The translations under genes and the position numbers were made by a program. The notes beneath the pieces were generated by a model that was not told where the DNA came from, ran no database searches, and worked only from the letters and a program-made list of their open reading frames with translations. A stretch of 8,577 nucleotides of DNA from Hydrogenothermaceae bacterium (GTDB taxonomy: Bacteria > Aquificota > Aquificia > Aquificales > Hydrogenothermaceae), in assembly GCA_012961365.1 (NCBI GenBank), contig DTZN01000264.1, positions 1-8,577 of the forward strand, given 5' to 3'. How positions within the stretch are numbered: the first letter of the stretch is position 1; every line of letters starts with the position of its first letter. This document shows positions 1 to 4,652 of this stretch, in pieces.

Positions 1-117
1 AAGCAGTGCAGAAACACCAACTATTACCCCTAAAAGGGAAATTAAAGCCATAAAAGATAAGGCTTTACTTTTTATAGAAAATAAATATCTAAATGCTATT
101 TGTATGTATAGTGGCAT
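1..117 (-). CDS. LolC/LolE-type lipoprotein-releasing ABC permease, N-terminal fragment
   Basis: Only the first 39 codons are in the window; the gene runs off the left edge. The peptide starts MPLYIQIAFRYLFSIKSK and continues into a hydrophobic stretch (ALSFMALISLLGVIVGVSALL). A short amphipathic 'FRYL' segment, a basic patch and then a first membrane helix rich in S, L and G match the N-terminus of LolC/LolE permeases. These work with the ATPase LolD to extract outer-membrane lipoproteins from the inner membrane. The start is ATG at 117-115, because an in-frame TAA lies two codons upstream. A GAGGAG SD at 136-131 overlaps the end of the CBS gene, 13 nt from the ATG. It is co-oriented with the CBS gene, 7 nt after its stop, and so likely shares its transcript. 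Another MacB/FtsX-type permease cannot be excluded from 39 residues. Confidence 0.75.
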   Translation of the reverse strand, partial: MPLYIQIAFRYLFSIKSKALSFMALISLLGVIVGVSALL

Positions 118-124
118 AAATTAA

Positions 125-520
125 TTATGACTCCTCAAATAAAGTTGCTATTATATCTGTCATAGAAATAATTCCTTCAAGTTGGTTGTTGTCTACAACA
201 AGCAATCTTTTTATATTAAAATTAACCATCATTTTTGCTGCATATTTTATCTCAACATCTTTAGAAATACTAACTGCTGGCTTCACTGCTACATCATAAA
301 CATTTAAAAGGTCTATATCTCCATCTTCTGCAAAAACAGCTTTTAAAATACTTGTGTAAGTTATTATCCCATATGTATCATGTTGATGTTGTTTGTCAAC
401 TATCAATGATTGAACTTTTTTTTCTTTCATCTTAGCAACTGCTTCTTTTAAAGATGCTAAAGGAGAAATTGTTTCCACATTTGTTTGCATCACATCTTTA
501 ACTAAAATCTGTTTTCCCAT
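125..520 (-). CDS. Stand-alone tandem CBS-domain (Bateman module) protein
   Basis: The 131-residue protein is little more than two CBS domains, at about residues 6-63 (opening VKDVMQTNVETISP) and 73-130 (opening VYDVAVKPAVSIS). Such pairs bind adenine nucleotides (AMP, ADP, ATP, SAM) and regulate a partner protein. The second repeat ends in GIISMTDI (116-123) with the Ser/Thr...Asp signature that usually contacts the ribose. The first repeat ends in GIITYTSI, with Ser57 where that Asp would be, so one nucleotide site may be degenerate. There is no enzyme or DNA-binding domain. The ATG overlaps the TAA of the P-II-like gene (TAATG), with AGGAGG at 533-528 and a 7-nt spacer, so translation is probably coupled. 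Context suggests a regulatory subunit for the DUF1538 membrane protein; that partnership is inferred, not shown. Confidence 0.88.
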   Translation of the reverse strand: MGKQILVKDVMQTNVETISPLASLKEAVAKMKEKKVQSLIVDKQHQHDTYGIITYTSILKAVFAEDGDIDLLNVYDVAVKPAVSISKDVEIKYAAKMMVNFNIKRLLVVDNNQLEGIISMTDIIATLFEES

Positions 521-867
521 TATATTTCCTCCTTAATTTTCTCTGTAAATTTGGCAATTTGATATTTATCTATACCTGCAAGATGCTCTATTGGTAATAT
601 AAAGGCAATCCCATGGTCTTCTTCTTCAAGTTTTAATTCTTTGTTTAAAGCTTTTAAAACTTCCAGTGCAAGTTTCCTTTCGAGAATATAAAGCAAAACA
701 CTTTCTCTACCTTCATAAGTAAGTCCAAAGAACGTCTTTTTTTCTCTAGCTCCTATACCTCTAGCAGTTAAGATTGTTAATCCTGAAGCTCCTGCTTTTT
801 TTGCAACTTCAATTGCCTTATCTTCAAGTTCCTCTGCAACAATAGCAACTAAGACTGAAAATTTCAT
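520..867 (-). CDS. P-II-like small signalling protein (GlnB-fold, divergent)
   Basis: The 115-residue protein has the size and pattern of the P-II ferredoxin-like fold. There is a first strand (KFSVLVAIV), a helix, then GASGLTILTARGIGARE (26-42), resembling the GxxGxT..xxxxGxG lead-in to the P-II T-loop. A second helix (LALEVLKALNKEL, 66-78) and a closing strand GIAFILPIEHL (86-96), like GKIFVLPVE in GlnB, follow. Residues between 42 and 58 (EKKTFFGLTYEGRESV) are shorter than a classical T-loop. The B-loop TGxxGDGK is replaced by LEEEDHGIA, losing the usual Lys. It is therefore a P-II-like protein rather than a nitrogen regulator GlnB/GlnK; its ligand is unknown. It starts at ATG 867-865, with AGGAGG at 882-877, one base after the DUF1538 stop. 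By analogy with GlnK-AmtB, it probably binds the cytoplasmic face of its membrane neighbour. Confidence 0.82.
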   Translation of the reverse strand: MKFSVLVAIVAEELEDKAIEVAKKAGASGLTILTARGIGAREKKTFFGLTYEGRESVLLYILERKLALEVLKALNKELKLEEEDHGIAFILPIEHLAGIDKYQIAKFTEKIKEEI

Positions 868-868
868 T

Positions 869-2380
869 TTAGCTTTCCTCCTTTTTTATAAACTCTGAAA
901 GCATTCCATAACCCATAACTGTAATCATTGGAAATAGTGATGCAAAGGCAATTAAACCAAAACCATCAATTAAAGGATTTCTACCTTCTATATTAGATGC
1001 AAGCCCAAGCCCAAGTGCTGCAACAAGTGGAACCGTGACAGTAGATGTTGTAACTCCACCTGAATCATAAGCTATTGGAATAATATACCTTGGAGCAAAA
1101 TATGTCATAATTATAACTATAATATATCCAACAATTATGTAATAATGGATACTATCACCAACGACTATTCTATAACAACCAAGGGCTATTCCTATTCCAA
1201 CTCCAATCGCAACAAAAACTCTTAATATAAAATCATTTATTTTTCCTGCACTAACTTCTTTTGCTTTTAAAGCAACTGCAATTAAGGCTGGTTCTGCCAT
1301 AGTTGTAGCAAATCCTATTAAAAACCCAAATATATAAATAAGCCACATATTACCCATTTGGGTAAGCTGAAGAGCCATACTTTCCCCTAGAGGAAACAGT
1401 CCCATTTCAAGACCAATTAAAAATGAGTATAGACCAATAATTACAAATAAAATTCCTAAAACAATTTTGTGTAAATGAGGAATAGGCTTTTTTATAATTA
1501 CAAGTTGGAAGAAAAATACAACAAATAGTATAGGTAAAATATCTTTAATTACTCCAAGAAGACCGTAAATAATCTCTATAAACCAGTTGGAATAGGTTTC
1601 TACTTCCTTTTCTATAACTTCTTTAGTTTGATTAACAATTTCTATAGCTGTTTGGGTAGTTGAAGTGTCTCCTAAAAGTGTATAAACAATAATTCCGTAA
1701 ATTTGGACAAATATCATTGGTGTTAAAGAAGCAAAGGCAATCAAACCAAATCCATCTATAACAGGATTTCTCCCCCTTATTGATGAAGCAAGACCTATTC
1801 CAAGGGCAGTAACTAAAGGAACTGTAACAGTAGATGTTGTAACTCCACCTGAATCATAAGCAAGTCCAACAATCTCTGGAGGGGTAAAGAAAGTTATTAG
1901 AACAACAATTATATAACCAACAATTATATAATAATGAATAGGATGTCCCAAAATTATTCTTAATACACCAAGTAGTATTGCAAAACCAACAGACAAAGCA
2001 ACTGTAAACCTAAGCCAAAATGCATCAATTTTTCCACCACTAATAACCTGTGCTTTTTCTGCTATTGCTATCAGTGCAGGTTCTGCTATAGTTGTAGAAA
2101 AACCAATCAAAAATGCAAAAAGTAAAAGCCAAAATAAAGAGCCTTTCTGTGCAAAATCATTGGCTAAATTTTCTCCAAGAGGGAATATTCCAACTTCAAG
2201 TCCTTGGATGAATATAGCCAATCCAAATGCAACAATACCAAGACCAATAGCAATTGAAATTGTATTATCAGGAACACTTTTAATTATAAAAGCTTGAAAA
2301 ACCAAAATAACTGCAATTATTGGTGTTAAATCTCTTATAGAATCTTTTAAAAGGTTAAGAAAAAGCTTTAATTGTTCCAA
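869..2380 (-). CDS. DUF1538 family integral membrane protein, two tandem repeats; putative cation/proton antiporter-like transporter
   Basis: The 503-residue polytopic protein is built from two homologous halves (about 8-233 and 270-495). Matching motifs sit at a constant offset of 263 residues: [11 protein letters not shown] (60) and [11 protein letters not shown] (323), [13 protein letters not shown] (93) and [13 protein letters not shown] (356), [11 protein letters not shown] (149) and (412), [17 protein letters not shown] (174) and (437), [17 protein letters not shown] (203) and (466). Polar motifs inside membrane segments (TTx[15 protein letters not shown]) look like a substrate path, as in inverted- or tandem-repeat carriers. 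A charged linker (about 236-265) joins the halves. This is DUF1538. From memory, a DUF1538 pair (UmpA/UmpB) was reported as a Na+(Li+,K+)/H+ antiporter in Halomonas; this chain resembles such a pair fused. Substrate here is unproven. The start is TTG at 2380-2378, after AGGTGG (2390-2385). It is first in an operon with P-II-like and CBS proteins. Confidence 0.85.
   Translation of the reverse strand: MEQLKLFLNLLKDSIRDLTPIIAVILVFQAFIIKSVPDNTISIAIGLGIVAFGLAIFIQGLEVGIFPLGENLANDFAQKGSLFWLLLFAFLIGFSTTIAEPALIAIAEKAQVISGGKIDAFWLRFTVALSVGFAILLGVLRIILGHPIHYYIIVGYIIVVLITFFTPPEIVGLAYDSGGVTTSTVTVPLVTALGIGLASSIRGRNPVIDGFGLIAFASLTPMIFVQIYGIIVYTLLGDTSTTQTAIEIVNQTKEVIEKEVETYSNWFIEIIYGLLGVIKDILPILFVVFFFQLVIIKKPIPHLHKIVLGILFVIIGLYSFLIGLEMGLFPLGESMALQLTQMGNMWLIYIFGFLIGFATTMAEPALIAVALKAKEVSAGKINDFILRVFVAIGVGIGIALGCYRIVVGDSIHYYIIVGYIIVIIMTYFAPRYIIPIAYDSGGVTTSTVTVPLVAALGLGLASNIEGRNPLIDGFGLIAFASLFPMITVMGYGMLSEFIKKEES
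1038..1072. repeat. Direct repeat copy 2 (35 bp exact) within the DUF1538 gene
   Basis: This 35-bp stretch is identical to 1827-1861, exactly 789 bp (263 codons) away. It encodes the [12 protein letters not shown] region of the second half of the protein. The surrounding codons differ at synonymous and non-synonymous sites, so this motif is unusually well conserved at DNA level. Confidence 0.9.
1827..1861. repeat. Direct repeat copy 1 (35 bp exact) within the DUF1538 gene
   Basis: Identical to 1038-1072. It encodes the same motif in the first half of the DUF1538 protein. The identity reflects the internal gene duplication and possibly later gene conversion between the halves. Confidence 0.9.
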
Positions 2381-2384
2381 AACA

Positions 2385-2390
2385 CCACCT
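2385..2390 (-). promoter_or_regulatory. Ribosome binding site deciding the DUF1538 TTG start
   Basis: On the minus strand AAGGTGG lies 4 nt before TTG at 2380-2378. There is no in-frame ATG or GTG nearby; the ATG at 2411-2409 is followed almost at once by a stop. TTG therefore appears to be the start, with a fairly weak, close SD. Confidence 0.6.
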
Positions 2391-2391
2391 T

Positions 2392-2415
2392 AAATCATAC
2401 TTAAATTTATGATTT
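2392..2415. promoter_or_regulatory. Inverted repeat AAATCATA-N8-TATGATTT, candidate operator or leader hairpin
   Basis: Two perfect 8-bp arms (2392-2399 and 2408-2415) are separated by 8 nt. The dyad lies just downstream of the candidate -10 of the DUF1538 operon and covers the predicted transcription start near 2410. This is a typical position for a dimeric repressor. It could instead act as an RNA hairpin at the 5' end of the transcript. No regulator is encoded nearby. Confidence 0.45.
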
Positions 2416-2416
2416 T

Positions 2417-2446
2417 ATTGTATTTTTTTTATTGATGATAAGTAAA
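2417..2446 (-). promoter_or_regulatory. Candidate sigma-70-type promoter of the DUF1538 operon
   Basis: On the minus strand TTTACT (2446-2441) and TACAAT (2422-2417) are separated by 18 bp containing an A-tract. The -10 has one mismatch to TATAAT and the -35 two to TTGACA. The predicted start near 2410 leaves a leader of about 30 nt before the TTG. The -35 falls inside the untranslated leader of the divergent rpe gene. Confidence 0.5.
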
Positions 2447-2462
2447 GGATTAAACTTTGTCA

Positions 2463-2468
2463 AGGAGG
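2463..2468 (+). promoter_or_regulatory. Ribosome binding site deciding the rpe TTG start
   Basis: A perfect AGGAGG lies 8 nt before TTG at 2477. The in-frame TTG-ATG at 2432-2437 has only T-rich sequence upstream and no SD. The protein from 2477 begins MRTEKLLAPSILSADF, matching the usual start of ribulose-phosphate epimerases. Confidence 0.85.
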
Positions 2469-2476
2469 ATAGGCTT

Positions 2477-3145
2477 TTGAGGACTGAAAAACTTCTTGCA
2501 CCTTCTATATTATCTGCAGATTTTTTAAAACTAGGGGAAGAAATAGAGACAGCAGAAGAAGCAGGAGCAGATATTATTCATCTTGATATTATGGATGGAA
2601 GATATGTTCCTAACATTACCTTTGGTATTCCAGTTATAGAAAAAATAAGGAAAATAACCACTTTACCTTTTGATGCCCATTTAATGATAGTAGAACCTGA
2701 AAAGTATGTGGAGGATTTTATAAAAGCAGGAGTTAATATGATATCTTTTCATATGGATGCAACAATTCATTCTCACAGATTAGTCGATAAAATAAAAAGT
2801 CTTGGAGCAAAAGCTGGAGTTGTATTAAATCCAGCTACACCTGTTAATACATTAGAAGAAATTATCCATTACGTAGATTATGTTCTTATAATGTCTGTTA
2901 ATCCCGGTTTTGGAGGCCAAAGATTTATACCTCAAACATTGAAAAAGGTCTCAAAACTACAAAAGCTAATGAAAGAAACAAATAGGGAAGATGTTCTAAT
3001 TGAAATAGATGGTGGTATTAATGTAGATAATATAAACACAGTTTCAAAGGAAGGAGTTAACATTTTTGTGGCAGGTAGTGCAGTGTTTAGGGGAAATATA
3101 AAAGAAAATATAAAGAAGCTAAAAGAAGAGATGAAAATTTTCTAA
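2477..3145 (+). CDS. rpe: Ribulose-phosphate 3-epimerase
   Basis: This cytosolic TIM-barrel enzyme interconverts D-ribulose 5-phosphate and D-xylulose 5-phosphate in the pentose phosphate pathway or Calvin cycle. From TTG at 2477 it has 222 residues, the normal family length. Motifs are complete: LAPSILSADF (7-16) with the strand-1 Ser, HLDIMDG (35-41) with metal ligand His35 and catalytic Asp37, FDAHLM (65-70) with His68, MSVNPGFGGQ (139-148) for phosphate binding, and EIDGGI (176-181) with the second catalytic Asp178. The barrel closes with FVAGSAVF (197-204). A 15-codon longer reading from 2432 adds a tail atypical of the family and would place the strong AGGAGG inside the gene, so it is rejected. 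rpe is divergent from the DUF1538 operon and heads the plus-strand cluster with def, lgt and folC; its own promoter is not clear. Confidence 0.95.
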   Translation: MRTEKLLAPSILSADFLKLGEEIETAEEAGADIIHLDIMDGRYVPNITFGIPVIEKIRKITTLPFDAHLMIVEPEKYVEDFIKAGVNMISFHMDATIHSHRLVDKIKSLGAKAGVVLNPATPVNTLEEIIHYVDYVLIMSVNPGFGGQRFIPQTLKKVSKLQKLMKETNREDVLIEIDGGINVDNINTVSKEGVNIFVAGSAVFRGNIKENIKKLKEEMKIF

Positions 3146-3164
3146 AAAAGTTTTAATTTGATAG

Positions 3165-3237
3165 AATTTACTTTATATTATGGTTATTCCTAAGGAAAAA
3201 AGCAAGAAAAGATTATAATAGCGAGGTAAAGTAAATT
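3165..3237 (+). promoter_or_regulatory. Long-range inverted repeat enclosing the def ribosome binding site
   Basis: An 11-bp perfect inverted repeat (3165-3175 with 3227-3237) is followed by an inner stem, 3176-3185 with 3211-3220 (six Watson-Crick pairs, then four more, three of them G-U). The six bases left unpaired on one side (3221-3226, GCGAGG) contain most of the SD. The outer arm covers the last SD base and the first two bases of the TTG start (3236). The predicted mRNA structure could restrict initiation on def. This is inference from complementarity only. Confidence 0.45.
3223..3227 (+). promoter_or_regulatory. Ribosome binding site deciding the def TTG start
   Basis: GAGGT lies 8 nt before TTG at 3236. 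The protein then starts MNYEIRTWPDKIL, the normal N-terminus of peptide deformylases. A nearby ATG at 3242 is out of frame. Confidence 0.7.
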
Positions 3238-3766
3238 GAATTATGAAATTAGAACTTGGCCAGATAAAATACTAAAGAAAAAAATGAAAGAAGTGGATTT
3301 TTTTGATAATAGATTAAAAGAACTAGTAGATATTATGTTTAAAAAAATGTATGAACTTGAAGGTGTAGGGTTAGCTGCAAACCAAATTGGAATACCTTAC
3401 CAAATCTTAGTTTTAGATACAAACACAAAGAAATACAACGGTCAAGAAGGTGAAGAAGGTGTAAAAATGGCTCTTGTTAATCCTAAAATTATAGAAAAAT
3501 CTGGACAAGTAAAATCAACAGAAGGTTGTTTAAGTTTTCCTGGAGTTCAAATAACTATTCCAAGAGCTAAAAAAGTTAAAGTTTTAGCCCAAGATTTAGA
3601 AGGAAATGAAGTAGAAATAGACACAGATGGATTTTTAGCAATAGTTTTACAACACGAAATTGACCATTTAAATGGAATACCGTTTATCAATTATCTATCT
3701 CCTGTTAAAAGGAAGCTAGTTTTAGAAAAATATATGAAATCATTAAAAGAAATGGTAAGAGCGTAA
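3236..3766 (+). CDS. def: Peptide deformylase
   Basis: This metalloenzyme removes the N-formyl group from nascent proteins at the ribosome exit. The 176-residue product has all three signature motifs: GVGLAANQIG (43-52, GxGxAAxQ), EGCLSFPG (96-103, metal ligand Cys98), and QHEIDHLNG (139-147, metal ligands His140 and His144, catalytic Glu141). Length and the start EIRTWPD are typical. A basic C-terminal helix (KRKLVLEKYMKSLKEM) follows. The start is TTG with a GAGGT SD, inside the potential stem at 3165-3237. It follows rpe after 90 nt and precedes lgt by 4 nt, so def and lgt are very likely co-transcribed. There is no sign of damage. Confidence 0.97.
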   Translation: MNYEIRTWPDKILKKKMKEVDFFDNRLKELVDIMFKKMYELEGVGLAANQIGIPYQILVLDTNTKKYNGQEGEEGVKMALVNPKIIEKSGQVKSTEGCLSFPGVQITIPRAKKVKVLAQDLEGNEVEIDTDGFLAIVLQHEIDHLNGIPFINYLSPVKRKLVLEKYMKSLKEMVRA

Positions 3767-3770
3767 GTTC

Positions 3771-4565
3771 ATGTTTCCAGAGTTAATAAAAATCGGAGAT
3801 TTTTCTATACATACGTATGGAGTATTAGTAGCACTTGGTATTTTAAGTGCATATTTTATTAGTATTTATTTAGCAAAAAAAGAAAATTTACCTATTAATA
3901 AAATTGAAAATCTTTTTATTTTTATTACCTTTGGAGGAATTATTGGAGCTAGGATTGCCTATATGTTAGAACATCCACAGCAGATGAAATCTATTATTGA
4001 CTATATTGCAATATGGAAAGGTGGGATAGACTGGTTTGGAGCTTTTATTGGAGGAGCCTTAACTGCTATATTTCTTATAAAAATATATAAATTAAACTTT
4101 TGGAAATTATCAGACATAGCAGGAGTTGCAATACCTTTAGGACATTTTTTTGGAAGAATTGGTTGCACATGCGCAGGATGTTGTCATGGTAAACCTGTTT
4201 CTGATGATTCTATTTTTAAGGAATTTGCAATTAAGTTTCCAGATAATCCAAATACAGTTGCTCCACCTAATATACCCCTATATCCAACTCAGCCTGCAGA
4301 AGCATTAGGAAATTTAGCTATATTTGGTTTGCTATTTTTTCTATATAAATATAAAAGGTTCGATGGGCAGGTATTTAGTATATATTTAATATTATACGGA
4401 ATATTAAGATTTCTTCTTGAGTTTTGGAGAGGAGTAACTCCTCCTATAGATTTTATAGGATTAACATGGAACCAAATAGTAGCTATATTACTTATTGTAT
4501 CTGGTATAAGTATAAATGTATATAAATTGTTTATTAAAAGATATCATTGGAAAATAGATAGCTAA
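3771..4565 (+). CDS. lgt: Prolipoprotein diacylglyceryl transferase
   Basis: This inner-membrane enzyme moves diacylglycerol from phosphatidylglycerol to the lipobox Cys of prolipoproteins, the first step of lipoprotein maturation. The 264-residue polytopic protein has the Lgt landmarks: FSIHTYGVLVALGIL (11-25), GARIAYMLEHP (59-69), IWKGGIDWFGAFIGG (81-95), the signature FFGRIGCTCAGCCHGKP (126-142), YPTQPAEA (171-178) and YGILRFLLEFWRG (209-221). Arg129 and Arg213 match the catalytically important arginines of the E. coli enzyme. The Cys-rich signature is the non-proteobacterial type (GRIGC..AGCC.G rather than GRIGNFINGE). Phe89 occupies the position of E. coli His103, often Tyr elsewhere. 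The start is ATG 4 nt after the def stop with only a weak purine-rich SD, so coupling to def is likely. It fits functionally with the LolC/E fragment at the left edge. Confidence 0.95.
   Translation: MFPELIKIGDFSIHTYGVLVALGILSAYFISIYLAKKENLPINKIENLFIFITFGGIIGARIAYMLEHPQQMKSIIDYIAIWKGGIDWFGAFIGGALTAIFLIKIYKLNFWKLSDIAGVAIPLGHFFGRIGCTCAGCCHGKPVSDDSIFKEFAIKFPDNPNTVAPPNIPLYPTQPAEALGNLAIFGLLFFLYKYKRFDGQVFSIYLILYGILRFLLEFWRGVTPPIDFIGLTWNQIVAILLIVSGISINVYKLFIKRYHWKIDS
4429..4443 (+). repeat. Short near-perfect palindrome inside lgt
   Basis: GAGGAGT-A-ACTCCTC: 7-bp arms around one central base, within the codons for RGVTPP of lgt. In RNA it would form a GC-containing 6-bp hairpin with a UAA loop. It may be only a by-product of the coding sequence; the left arm also resembles an SD. 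Confidence 0.4.
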
Positions 4566-4606
4566 TATATTATACACTATAAAACCATTAGAAATTGATT
4601 TATTAG

Positions 4607-4611
4607 AAGGA
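4607..4611 (+). promoter_or_regulatory. Ribosome binding site for a mini-ORF ahead of folC
   Basis: AAGGA with an 8-nt spacer to ATG at 4620. It is better placed and stronger than anything directly before the folC ATG at 4653, where only CAGAG (4641-4645) is seen. Confidence 0.5.
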
Positions 4612-4619
4612 TACTATTT

Positions 4620-4652
4620 ATGCTCATCAAAAAACATACACAGAGTTTTTAA
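4620..4652 (+). CDS. Possible 10-codon upstream ORF (MLIKKHTQSF) abutting folC
   Basis: The reading frame ATG...TAA has a good SD (AAGGA at 4607-4611). Its stop (4650-4652) directly touches the folC ATG (4653), in the same frame. It could be a leader peptide that brings ribosomes to folC by termination-reinitiation. It could also be the true N-terminus of FolC interrupted by a nonsense codon or sequence error, since many FolC proteins have about 17-25 residues before the 'F-G-I-K-x-G-L-E-R' segment. I cannot decide between these; a chance frame is also possible. Confidence 0.35.
   Translation: MLIKKHTQSF

Noticed and set aside
2432..2476. A 15-codon N-terminal extension of rpe
   Set aside because: It lacks an SD and does not resemble the family N-terminus, and a perfect AGGAGG marks TTG at 2477 instead.
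3188..3198. Small palindrome-like TCCTAAGGA between rpe and def
   Set aside because: It is too short for an independent site; at most it is an apical hairpin of the larger def leader fold.
3214..3219. TATAAT upstream of def as a promoter -10
   Set aside because: There is no -35 at a suitable distance, and the predicted start near 3226 would remove the def SD from the transcript.
4558..4649. An open stretch of about 30 codons in another frame between lgt and folC (includes PLEIDLLEGYYLCSS)
   Set aside because: It has no usable start or family resemblance, and a run this long without a stop is not surprising by chance.
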